This document shows positions 1-5,365 of a stretch of DNA of 5,365 bases, one piece after another. The notes under the pieces were generated by a model, which did no database searches, had not been told where the DNA came from, and saw only the letters and a program-made list of their open reading frames with translations. Position numbers and translations under genes: made by a program. The number at the start of each line of letters is the position of its first letter. The first letter of the stretch is position 1. The DNA is from Vallitaleaceae bacterium. Lineage in GTDB: Bacteria; Bacillota; Clostridia; Lachnospirales; Vallitaleaceae. Where the stretch lies: assembly GCA_027858555.1 (NCBI GenBank), contig JAQICP010000516.1, positions 1 to 5,365 of the forward strand, written 5' to 3'.

Positions 1-129
1 GATGTGAATATTAAAGCTATGCAAGAAATCTTAGGACATAAAGATGCAGAAACAACGCTTAATATTTACACCACAGCGACAAAAGAATTAAAACGTGACC
101 AAATGGTCAACCTAACAAATCACTTCTAA
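1..129 (+). CDS. Tyrosine recombinase/integrase, C-terminal fragment (5' end outside window)
   Basis: The reading frame is open from base 1 to a TAA at 127-129 and encodes 42 residues. They contain the C-terminal signature of tyrosine recombinases: the box ILGHKDAETTLNIY, with the conserved His of LGH at residue 13 of the fragment and the catalytic Tyr at residue 23. The tail after the Tyr (TTATKELKRDQM) is the usual amphipathic helix of phage- and ICE-type integrases. Such enzymes cut and rejoin DNA through a 3'-phosphotyrosine to integrate or excise an element. The rest of the catalytic domain and any arm-binding domain lie upstream of the window, so subfamily and intactness cannot be judged. 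The short repeats just downstream fit an integrase sited at the end of its element. It could instead be a lone remnant. The family call is firm; the element type is inference. Confidence 0.9.
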   Translation, partial: DVNIKAMQEILGHKDAETTLNIYTTATKELKRDQMVNLTNHF

Positions 130-349
130 GACTATGGTAAGTTAAAGATGGTGTGAAAGTAAAGATGATGAATTACATCTATTTACGACCAGCTTACGAC
201 GGACTTACGACTGATTGTAAAGATTTATTTAAAGTTACGGTTTGGACCAAATTTACGACTACCTGATGACATAGTTATACAGTATTATATAGAGATATTA
301 ATTTTTAAAAATAATTTTCCAACAATGAAAAATAAATCATAAAAATATC
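130..349. other. Non-coding junction region downstream of integrase
   Basis: No credible coding frame is present in these 220 bases. Besides the TTACGAC repeats there is a direct repeat TAAAGATG at 143-150 and 160-167 (a partial TAAAGAT recurs at 218-224) and a small inverted repeat TTTGG-A-CCAAA at 241-251. From about 262 the sequence becomes very AT-rich without clear repeats. The most likely reading is the attachment-site arm of a mobile element grading into chromosomal DNA. No tRNA 3' end, tRNA-like sequence or gene fragment that would mark the target is visible. Confidence 0.45.
181..262. repeat. TTACGAC repeats, probable integrase arm-binding sites
   Basis: The heptamer TTACGAC occurs at 183-189, 194-200 and 205-211, exactly 11 bp apart, and again at 253-259. 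A degenerate copy (TTACGG) sits at 235-240. All are in the same orientation. The near-helical spacing would place three identical protein contacts on almost the same face of the DNA. Many phage and ICE integrases have an N-terminal domain that binds short direct repeats flanking the crossover core, often just past the 3' end of int, and that is where these lie. The repeats are seen directly; the binding role is inferred from position and spacing. The crossover core cannot be identified without the other end of the element. Confidence 0.6.
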
Positions 350-394
350 AACCGGCACTTGAAATACAGGTGTCGGTTATTTTTTATTTTATAG
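350..394 (+). terminator. Rho-independent terminator
   Basis: AACCGGCACTT (350-360) pairs with AGGTGTCGGTT (368-378) over 11 positions, two of them G-U wobbles, across the 7-base loop GAAATAC. The T-rich tail ATTTTTTATTTT follows. The A-rich stretch just before the stem would give a T-tract on the other strand, so it may work in both directions. It would stop transcripts coming from the integrase side. Whether it belongs to the element or to a chromosomal gene displaced by the insertion cannot be decided. Confidence 0.85.
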
Positions 395-417
395 GAAAGT
401 TTTCTTTCTTATAAAAT
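386..417. repeat. Long AT-rich inverted repeat (14-bp stem, TTTT loop)
   Basis: ATTTTATAGGAAAG (386-399) and CTTTCTTATAAAAT (404-417) form a 14-position stem with a single G-U pair around the loop TTTT. The left arm reuses the T-tract of the preceding terminator. An A-run, not a T-run, follows on the + strand, and the minus strand likewise lacks a T-tract after the stem, so it is not a second standard terminator. It could be a protein-binding palindrome, part of an attachment site or a transcript-end stabiliser; nothing here separates these. Confidence 0.6.
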
Positions 418-478
418 AAAAAAGCTGAATGTATGCGCTGAATTTTGCATGAAAAATTTTTACAAAGACTGATGCACA

Positions 479-646
479 GGAACAAAGAGTCTGATTAACT
501 GAAGCATGTTGGTTCTAACAATGAGGAGCCTCTTTGTTAGATAATAGTAAAGTTCGACGCAGGAACTTTCCATGCCTAGACAACTTATCCTAACATTGAA
601 AGAAATATCGAAGTATAAGACGTGTACTGGAAGTACACCTTGTTCC
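479..646 (+). ncRNA. Candidate structured RNA of unknown family
   Basis: This stretch has no convincing gene but unusually good pairing for AT-rich DNA. GGAACAA (479-485) pairs with TTGTTCC (640-646), closing the region. Inside are three hairpins. One is CTAACAA (515-521) with TTGTTAG (534-540), extended past one mismatch by GAG/CTC. The second is AAAGTTC (549-555) with GAACTTT (563-569). The third is GTGTACT (622-628) with AGTACAC (632-638). Weaker nested helices fit the same fold: GTCTG (489-493) with TAGAC (577-581), GCATG (504-508) with CATGC (571-575), and CTTAT (584-588) with ATAAG (615-619). I do not recognise a known family; tmRNA, RNase P RNA, T-box and common riboswitch signatures are absent. 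I saw no clear promoter at either end, and the strand is assigned only because neighbouring genes run that way. It could also be a long leader or chance pairing. Confidence 0.3.
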
Positions 647-742
647 AACTTACTATGAGAGGCCGTGTAAGATAAGCCGTTACGAAGATATTAAATATCA
701 ACATTAACCGAAAAATATGTCGATTTGACCAAATAGATATGA
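647..742. other. Non-coding stretch before the promoter
   Basis: No gene is visible. CTTAC (649-653) can pair with GTAAG (667-671), which might add a further hairpin to the candidate RNA upstream. GATATT-A-AATATC at 687-699 is a small perfect inverted repeat lying 44 bases upstream of the -10 box. It could be an operator or simply AT-rich symmetry; no regulator can be assigned. Confidence 0.3.
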
Positions 743-748
743 TATAAT
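740..748 (+). promoter_or_regulatory. Extended -10 promoter of the lipoprotein operon
   Basis: TGATATAAT contains a consensus TATAAT (743-748) preceded by the extended -10 TG at the correct one-base spacing. A TTGACC at 725-730 is only 12 bp upstream, too close for a normal -35, and the hexamer at the normal distance matches poorly, so this would rely on the extended -10. Initiation is expected near 755, giving a leader of about 30 bases before the ATG at 787. It would drive the lipoprotein gene and probably the two genes after it. Confidence 0.65.
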
Positions 749-786
749 GTAAAGCGATGTGAGATTAAGAAATACAAGGTGGTAAA

Positions 787-2061
787 ATGAAAAATACAAG
801 ATGGATTAAATCAGCTACAATTATAATAAGTAGTATATTGATATGTATAATGATTATTGCTGGTTGTGTTAAAACACCAGAAGAGAATACGATAGATGCT
901 GTAGCGGATGATTCAGTGGATAGTTCTAATGTATCAGATAATCTTACTGAAGATGCAAGTGAAAGCGTCGAAGAAAAGAGTTACCCAGTAGTTGATAGTG
1001 TCACAATTGTTGAAGCGGATTATATGAGTTATAACGCTATAGAATATGAAGTAGCCTATACACCTATCAAAGGTATATATCTATCAGGCTATACGGCGGG
1101 TACAGAGACTAGCAGAGATAGCATGATTGAATTTGCAGATACGACGGAGATTAATGCCTTTGTTATAGATGTTAAGAATGATGATGGTTTTATTTTGTTT
1201 GACACAGATATTGCGGTAGCTGATGAGATAGGTTCAGAACGGGGGCACATGAGAGATATCACTGCAGTGATGGATGACTTATATGCTCATGATATCTATC
1301 CAATCGCAAGAATCGTCGCCTTTAAAGACCCCTACCTTTCTAGTAAGCTAACAGATTACGCCATAAAGAATCAAGATGGTAGTTTATTTAAATACCATGG
1401 TGTATCTTGGATGAACCCCTATTCCATGGATGCATGGATATATATTGTTGATATAGCTAAAGCTGCTGCTGAAGCTGGATTCAAAGAAGTACAATTTGAT
1501 TATATTCGGTTTGAAGCAACGTCAAGTCTTAACAATGCTGATTTCGGTGATATCGATCCAGATGTTACAAGAAAAGATATTATAGTATCATTCCTTGAGT
1601 ATGCCTCAACTGAACTTGCGCCATATGATATCAAGATATCAGCTGATGTTTTTGGAACCATTATAACCAGTGAAGTGGATGCGAGGACTATTGGACAAGA
1701 TTATTATAGGATGTCAGAATACCTTGATGTCATATGTCCCATGGTATACCCATCACATTACGCAAAAGGATCTTACGGTACCGCATATCCGGATAAAGAG
1801 CCTTATACAATCATATATGGCTCTATGACGGATTCGAATGAAGTATTAGGGGATCTGGTAACTAATGAGGATATTATTGTTAGACCATGGTTGCAAGCGT
1901 TTACAGCGTCATATCTGAAAACACCAAATTATATGGTGTATGATGGTGATGCTATTCGGGCACAAATTCAAGCCACATATGATGCAGGGCTAGAAGAGTG
2001 GATTCTTTGGAAAGCGTCTAATACTTATTCTACAGGTGGGTTACTCGGCCCTGAAGAATAG
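787..2061 (+). CDS. Lipoprotein with putative glycoside hydrolase (DUF4015-type) TIM-barrel domain
   Basis: This 424-residue protein starts at an ATG preceded by AAGGTGG (776-782). Residues 1-26 form a lipoprotein signal peptide: basic N-end, hydrophobic core, lipobox IAGC with the lipidated Cys at 27. It should sit on the outer face of the membrane. Residues 28-70 are an acidic, Ser/Asp/Glu-rich linker. Residues 94-424 resemble the DUF4015 putative glycosyl hydrolase family: IKGIYLSGYTAG (94-105), NAFVIDVKNDDG (123-134), IARIVAFKDP (173-182), EVQFDYIRFE (234-243), ISADVFG (284-290), MVYPSHY (319-325), RPWLQAF (366-372) and EEWILWKASN (403-412). Asp and Glu in the strand-end motifs, such as QFDYIRFE, are the likely active-site residues by analogy with TIM-barrel hydrolases. 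The substrate is unknown; cell-wall or extracellular polysaccharide is plausible. It is complete, and the next gene begins 11 bases after its stop. The domain call is from recognition; enzymatic activity is inference. Confidence 0.85.
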   Translation: MKNTRWIKSATIIISSILICIMIIAGCVKTPEENTIDAVADDSVDSSNVSDNLTEDASESVEEKSYPVVDSVTIVEADYMSYNAIEYEVAYTPIKGIYLSGYTAGTETSRDSMIEFADTTEINAFVIDVKNDDGFILFDTDIAVADEIGSERGHMRDITAVMDDLYAHDIYPIARIVAFKDPYLSSKLTDYAIKNQDGSLFKYHGVSWMNPYSMDAWIYIVDIAKAAAEAGFKEVQFDYIRFEATSSLNNADFGDIDPDVTRKDIIVSFLEYASTELAPYDIKISADVFGTIITSEVDARTIGQDYYRMSEYLDVICPMVYPSHYAKGSYGTAYPDKEPYTIIYGSMTDSNEVLGDLVTNEDIIVRPWLQAFTASYLKTPNYMVYDGDAIRAQIQATYDAGLEEWILWKASNTYSTGGLLGPEE

Positions 2062-2072
2062 AAAGGTGAAAT

Positions 2073-2456
2073 ATGATAAATCAAGAAAAAGTAAAATTAA
2101 TGACAAAAATAGCAGCCTATGAACAAAACAAAGGTAAAGCTGATAAAACAATGATGACTTATTTTAAAAATGATTTCATATCTTTTAGGGGATTTAGCGT
2201 ACAGATTGGTGTGACTGTAGCACTGCTGATATTATTTGGCGGGGATTTTGCTATCAATGTCATTGATAATTTGGCGAAGATTACGGAGTTTGATTTCGTA
2301 GGTACTGGTATCAAATATCTGACCATATGGGTGTTTTTTATGTTAGCTTACACAGTGGTTTCTGCATTTTACAATCGTATCGAGTATTTGAAATCAGAAA
2401 ATCGTGTTAACAACTATCAAAAAATGTTGAAACAGTTGGAGAAAATTGATTCATAA
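2073..2456 (+). CDS. Small membrane protein, two predicted helices, unknown function
   Basis: This 127-residue protein has an ATG preceded by AAAGGTGA, with the ribosome binding site directly abutting the upstream stop; the 11-base spacing implies co-transcription and probably coupled translation. The N-terminal 39 residues are basic and polar (AAYEQNKGKADKTMMTYFKND, about 14-34). Two hydrophobic segments follow at about 41-62 and 80-100. The C-terminal 25 residues are charged with heptad-like spacing (YLKSENRVNNYQKMLKQLEK), suggesting a short coiled coil. With both ends positively charged, both probably lie in the cytoplasm as a helical hairpin. The YEQNKGKADK...YFKND pattern resembles an unnamed small membrane protein family I remember from Lachnospiraceae-like genomes, but no function is known to me. 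Its place between two envelope genes suggests a partner role. Confidence 0.75.
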   Translation: MINQEKVKLMTKIAAYEQNKGKADKTMMTYFKNDFISFRGFSVQIGVTVALLILFGGDFAINVIDNLAKITEFDFVGTGIKYLTIWVFFMLAYTVVSAFYNRIEYLKSENRVNNYQKMLKQLEKIDS

Positions 2457-2494
2457 AATAATAAAAAGATACGTTATATTATTGGGAGGTCTAC

Positions 2495-3427
2495 ATGACA
2501 AAAATTTTAGAAGTTAAAGAACTGCTGGTTGGCTATTATAAGGATTATGAAAAATATATTAATCCAGTAGTCAAATTCGTATTCATACTCGTATCACTCT
2601 TAAAGTTGAACAGCTATTTGGGATATAACAATATACTCGGCAACTTCTTTGTAAATGTACTAATCGCAGCTGGAGCAACTTTTATACCTGGCAGTTGGTT
2701 CATAGTAATCTTGATGGGTATTGTTGGTTTCCAATTATATACAGCAGGACTTATTGAAGCAACAATTATTGTTATTCTAGGTATGATTGTGATTTATTTA
2801 TTATTTGTGCGATTGTTTCCTAAGATGGCGTATTTTGTGGTTCTTGTGCCTGTCCTATTTTCATTTCACCTAGGTTATGTGATTCCGATTATTGCAGGTT
2901 TATTCTTTGGACCTACTACTATTGTTGCGATAGGTACTGGGATATTAGTATATAAGTCAGTTATATATTTGCCAAATCTATTATCTATGACATCAGAATC
3001 CCTTTATGATATGCCGGACACATTGGTCAGTATGTATAAGTTTATACTAGATGCCTTAATGCAAGACAGAGACATGATTCTAACTATAGTCGTTTTTTCT
3101 CTCGTAGTAATTATTACTTATATAGTTAGTCAATTAGAGTTTGATTACATCTGGTATATAGCAATTGGAGCTGGTGGGCTTAGAACCATATTAGGATTTA
3201 TTATAGGATCTGTTATCCTATCGGTTAATATTTCAGTAGTCAATGTTATATTTGGAACCATAATAGCGGTGATTATTTGTTCGATTATTCAGTTTATGCG
3301 GTTCTCCTTAGATTACATGCGTAAAGAGCAAGTTCAATTTGAAGATGAAGATTACTATTATTATGTAAAAGCAATACCAAAAATAAGAGTAACCAAAGCT
3401 GAAAAAGAAATCAAAAAGATTAAATAA
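2495..3427 (+). CDS. Polytopic membrane protein of unknown function with conserved acidic-tyrosine tail
   Basis: This 310-residue protein starts 38 bases after the previous stop, behind a strong GGGAGG (2484-2489) five bases from the ATG. About eight hydrophobic segments can be drawn, near 24-38, 50-65, 66-82, 87-106, 111-128, 129-152, 194-212 and 218-268 (the last probably two helices). A polar stretch at about 160-192 (SLYDMPDTLVSMYK) would form the main loop. The final 40 residues are hydrophilic: VQFEDEDYYYYVKAIPKI (280-297), then a Lys-rich end, probably cytoplasmic. I recognise this tail from an unnamed membrane protein family common in Lachnospiraceae-like Clostridia. No nucleotide-binding motif, transporter signature or catalytic motif is evident, so a transport role would be a guess. 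It appears to be the last gene of the lipoprotein operon, although I see no strong terminator after it and readthrough into cdaA is possible. Confidence 0.8.
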   Translation: MTKILEVKELLVGYYKDYEKYINPVVKFVFILVSLLKLNSYLGYNNILGNFFVNVLIAAGATFIPGSWFIVILMGIVGFQLYTAGLIEATIIVILGMIVIYLLFVRLFPKMAYFVVLVPVLFSFHLGYVIPIIAGLFFGPTTIVAIGTGILVYKSVIYLPNLLSMTSESLYDMPDTLVSMYKFILDALMQDRDMILTIVVFSLVVIITYIVSQLEFDYIWYIAIGAGGLRTILGFIIGSVILSVNISVVNVIFGTIIAVIICSIIQFMRFSLDYMRKEQVQFEDEDYYYYVKAIPKIRVTKAEKEIKKIK

Positions 3428-3602
3428 GCAGCAGTCTGATTAAGGACGATAGGCTATTTTAGAGCACTAGGGACATCAAAGTCATTTTTGCATTCAAAGT
3501 GGCTGTATGATAATTGTGTTACAAAAACGAACCCTACCAATATAAAATACAAAAAAGTGTTATACTAGTTATATTATTAGATGTCAATACTGAGGTGCAT
3601 TA
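3428..3602. other. Intergenic leader upstream of cdaA
   Basis: These 175 bases separate the membrane protein gene from cdaA. No coding frame, strong terminator or recognisable riboswitch is visible; in particular I see nothing like the c-di-AMP riboswitch core. CATCAAAGT (3474-3482) is nearly repeated as CATTCAAAGT (3491-3500). A weak hairpin, AGTCT with AGGCT, lies near the start. A promoter candidate is annotated near the 3' end. Confidence 0.5.
3558..3566 (+). promoter_or_regulatory. Probable extended -10 promoter for cdaA-cdaR
   Basis: TGTTATACT is an extended -10 motif with TATACT at 3561-3566. The -35 position (about 3538-3543) does not match TTGACA. Initiation would fall near 3573, leaving a leader of about 30 bases with GAGGTG (3592-3597) as ribosome binding site. 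This would let cdaA and cdaR be expressed separately from the upstream operon. Confidence 0.5.
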
Positions 3603-4484
3603 ATGAATAATTTAGCTGATTTTTGGAATTCCATAAAATCTATATTGTATCAACTGCCCAAAATTGAGCCAAGCGATGTTATAGAGATAATCTTAATAGC
3701 TGTCGTTATATATCAACTGATCAAATGGCTACGTGGCACTAGAGCGTGGTCTTTATTCAAGGGGCTTGTTGTTCTATTTGCGATATATATATTTGCCATG
3801 ATGTTTAACCTGAGTACTATCTTGTGGTTATTTGCAAACACACTAAGTGTGGGCATTATAGCAGTAATCATAGTATTTCAACCAGAGCTTAGAAGAGCAC
3901 TAGAGCAGTTAGGAAGACGTAACATATTCAAGAGTATCAGCTTTTTAGATGACCATAGTTCACTCACAGATAGAATTACAAGTGAGTCAATCTATGAGAT
4001 TATTCAAGCAACAGAAGACATGTCAAAAGTTAAAACTGGTGCACTCATTGTACTCGAGCAAAGTGTCATACTAGATGAGTACGAAAGAACAGGCATTCCA
4101 GTCGACGCAATTATAAGTACTCAGATGCTCCTTAATATATTTGAGCATAATACCCCATTACATGATGGTTCCATTATCATTCGGGACAATAGAATACTCG
4201 CAGCAACATGTTATTTACCTTTATCTGATAATATGAGTTTGAGTAAGTCTCTCGGTACTAGACATCGTGCAGCTGTAGGTATCACAGAAGTATCTGACGC
4301 AATGGTGATTATAGTTTCTGAAGAGACAGGGTTTATATCTATGGCTATTGGTGGGAATCTAATCCGTAATGTAGATAGTGACTACTTGAAAAATAAATTA
4401 TTGTATGCACAGAAGAAGAACGAAGATGTTAAGAAGTTCAAGATTTGGAAAGGTCGTAAAAAAAATGCTCAAAAAAATAATTGA
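3603..4484 (+). CDS. cdaA: Membrane-bound diadenylate cyclase CdaA
   Basis: This 293-residue protein matches CdaA (YbbP/DacA) throughout and is close to the usual length of about 270-290. It condenses two ATP into cyclic di-AMP, the messenger controlling potassium and osmolyte transport and cell-wall homeostasis. Three N-terminal membrane segments lie at about 25-41, 52-68 and 72-92, followed by VFQPELRRALEQLGR (91-105), which leads into the cytoplasmic DAC domain. Catalytic motifs are visible: PLHDGS (185-190), where Asp188 is the expected metal/catalytic Asp, and GTRHRAA (218-224), the RHR motif that binds ATP phosphates. CYLPLS (203-208) and IVSEETG (237-243) are also typical. The oddity is Ser190 where the family motif is normally DGA. 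The start is supported by GAGGTG 5 bases before the ATG. The C-end is Lys-rich (about 281-293), and the last 20 bases overlap cdaR. Membrane-bound function with CdaR is well known in Firmicutes. Confidence 0.96.
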   Translation: MNNLADFWNSIKSILYQLPKIEPSDVIEIILIAVVIYQLIKWLRGTRAWSLFKGLVVLFAIYIFAMMFNLSTILWLFANTLSVGIIAVIIVFQPELRRALEQLGRRNIFKSISFLDDHSSLTDRITSESIYEIIQATEDMSKVKTGALIVLEQSVILDEYERTGIPVDAIISTQMLLNIFEHNTPLHDGSIIIRDNRILAATCYLPLSDNMSLSKSLGTRHRAAVGITEVSDAMVIIVSEETGFISMAIGGNLIRNVDSDYLKNKLLYAQKKNEDVKKFKIWKGRKKNAQKNN

Positions 4485-5365
4485 TAGTGCGACCCATAAT
4501 ATAACCTGGAAAATCATATCGATATTGATAGCATTTTTCTTCTGGTGGGCAGTTGTTAGTTACGAAGATCCAATCAGAGAAGTAACTTTTGATAATGTAC
4601 CAGTTGATAAAGTAAATGTGGAGAGTATTACAGATAATAACTATGCTATAGAATATCAAGAAGGTGAATATGTCCAGGTTGTTGTTAAAGCAAAAAAATC
4701 AATTGTAGACAAATTGACAACGTATGATATCTATGTGTATGCAGATATATCGAATATGTCCATAACCAATGCCATAGATATACAAGCCCAAGTTGATATA
4801 GATTTTCAGTCCATTAATATATATCCAGCTAACATGAAGGTGAAAATAGAAAATATAGTATCTGCTAATAAAGAGGTTCAGTATTATTTTGAAGGTGAAG
4901 TTGCGGAAGGGTATATAGCACTTGACCCTATTATAACGCCTAATGTCATACAAGTAACGGGTCCAGAATCTCAAGTTGCCTTAATATCAAGTGTGATAGT
5001 GCCAATACCTATTGCCCAAGCAAAGAAAGATGTCACCCTTTATTATGCACCTGATTTATTAGACTCACAGAACAACCCAGTTAGTAAAATCACCACTAAT
5101 ATCAGTGAGGTTTCTATCACAGTGCCCGTTGAGATGACCAAAGAGGTTGGTATAGTATTCACGCCTATTGGTAAGGTGCCGGAGGAATACAGACTGATTA
5201 GTACCTTATTAAGTAGAAATAAAGTTGTGATTAAAGGAAAAGAAACTGCCATTCAAGGTATTGATAATATTGTAATAAATGACATCATATTAAATGAAAT
5301 TGTCATGAACACTGAATTGGATCTGTTCCTAGAAAATTATTTGCCGAGTAGCGTTGATATTGTTG
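4465..5365 (+). CDS. cdaR: CdaR, YbbR-domain regulator of CdaA (3' end outside window)
   Basis: The frame opens at ATG 4465 and stays open for 300 codons to the window edge. A ribosome binding site, GGAAAGG (4447-4453), lies inside the end of cdaA. Residues 1-12 are short and polar; 13-32 form a single membrane anchor with a Trp pair (FFFWWAVV), an uncleaved signal anchor placing the rest outside the cytoplasm. The remainder is beta-rich with repeated YbbR units: about 36-130, 131-222 and 223 onward. The repeat hallmark recurs as GYIALDPIITPNVIQVTGP (149-167) and EYRLISTLLSRNKVVIKGK (241-259). CdaR binds CdaA at the membrane and tunes c-di-AMP synthesis; in many Firmicutes glmM follows, probably beyond this window. 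Family length is usually 400-480 residues, so roughly a quarter to a third is probably missing. The 20-base overlap with cdaA implies translational coupling. Confidence 0.93.
   Translation, partial: MLKKIIDSATHNITWKIISILIAFFFWWAVVSYEDPIREVTFDNVPVDKVNVESITDNNYAIEYQEGEYVQVVVKAKKSIVDKLTTYDIYVYADISNMSITNAIDIQAQVDIDFQSINIYPANMKVKIENIVSANKEVQYYFEGEVAEGYIALDPIITPNVIQVTGPESQVALISSVIVPIPIAQAKKDVTLYYAPDLLDSQNNPVSKITTNISEVSITVPVEMTKEVGIVFTPIGKVPEEYRLISTLLSRNKVVIKGKETAIQGIDNIVINDIILNEIVMNTELDLFLENYLPSSVDIV

Noticed and set aside
183..259. CRISPR-like or tandem repeat array
   Set aside because: Repeats are only 7 bases with 4-base gaps; CRISPR repeats are far longer with spacers of about 30 bases.
479..646. 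6S RNA, tmRNA, RNase P RNA, T-box or M-box riboswitch
   Set aside because: None of the signature sequences I know for these families is present, and the fold is multi-branched instead of the single long bulged hairpin of 6S RNA.
460..648. 62-codon open frame on the minus strand
   Set aside because: No recognisable domain, no convincing ribosome binding site, and it coincides almost exactly with the self-complementary region that explains the sequence better as structure.
725..730. TTGACC as a -35 box for the lipoprotein promoter
   Set aside because: Only 12 bp separate it from TATAAT, too short for a sigma-A promoter; the extended -10 alone explains the site better.
3428..3602. c-di-AMP riboswitch or terminator controlling cdaA
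   Set aside because: No conserved riboswitch core and no stable GC-rich stem followed by a T-tract were found.
4164..4172. Inactivated CdaA because of the altered DGA motif
   Set aside because: The catalytic Asp, RHR motif, full length and coupled cdaR are all intact; Ala to Ser is conservative, so loss of function is not supported.
4438..5252. Three minus-strand open frames (4438-4659, 4699-4974, 5043-5252)
   Set aside because: All lie antisense to cdaR, whose frame runs unbroken through them with clear YbbR features.

Overview
The window is AT-rich DNA in which every supported gene lies on the + strand. Gene content points to a low-GC anaerobic Firmicute of the Clostridia, probably Lachnospirales or a close relative. 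The evidence is a cdaA-cdaR pair, strong AGGAGG-type ribosome binding sites, a DUF4015-type lipoprotein, and two membrane protein families that I remember as typical of Lachnospiraceae-like genomes. The family assignments come from recognition, not from a search.

Left part (1-349): the last 42 codons of a tyrosine recombinase, with the C-terminal LGHK box and the catalytic tyrosine, run in from outside the window. They are followed by a non-coding stretch with TTACGAC repeats; three of these are spaced exactly 11 bp apart, and a fourth copy lies further on. This looks like the integrase end of an integrated element with integrase arm-binding sites, so the element/chromosome boundary probably falls between about 260 and 420.

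Middle (350-786): a rho-independent terminator (350-394) runs into a second, longer AT-rich hairpin (386-417). Next comes a 170-base stretch (479-646) with one long-range 7-bp pairing and three strong local hairpins. It has no convincing ORF and may be an unnamed structured RNA. An extended -10 promoter (TGATATAAT) then leads into the first complete gene.

Right part (787-5365): a lipoprotein with a putative glycoside hydrolase TIM-barrel domain, a small two-helix membrane protein and a polytopic membrane protein are closely spaced and probably co-transcribed. A 175-bp gap with its own likely promoter precedes cdaA (membrane diadenylate cyclase). cdaA overlaps cdaR (YbbR-domain regulator, cut by the window end) by 20 bases. 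CdaA makes c-di-AMP, the second messenger for potassium, turgor and cell-wall homeostasis, and CdaR is its membrane-anchored extracytoplasmic modulator. The three upstream genes are all predicted envelope proteins, so a link to cell-envelope physiology is a reasonable but unproven inference. Points of note are the DGS instead of DGA in the CdaA active site, the A8 and A7 runs in the cdaA/cdaR overlap, the candidate RNA, and the periodic repeats next to the integrase.
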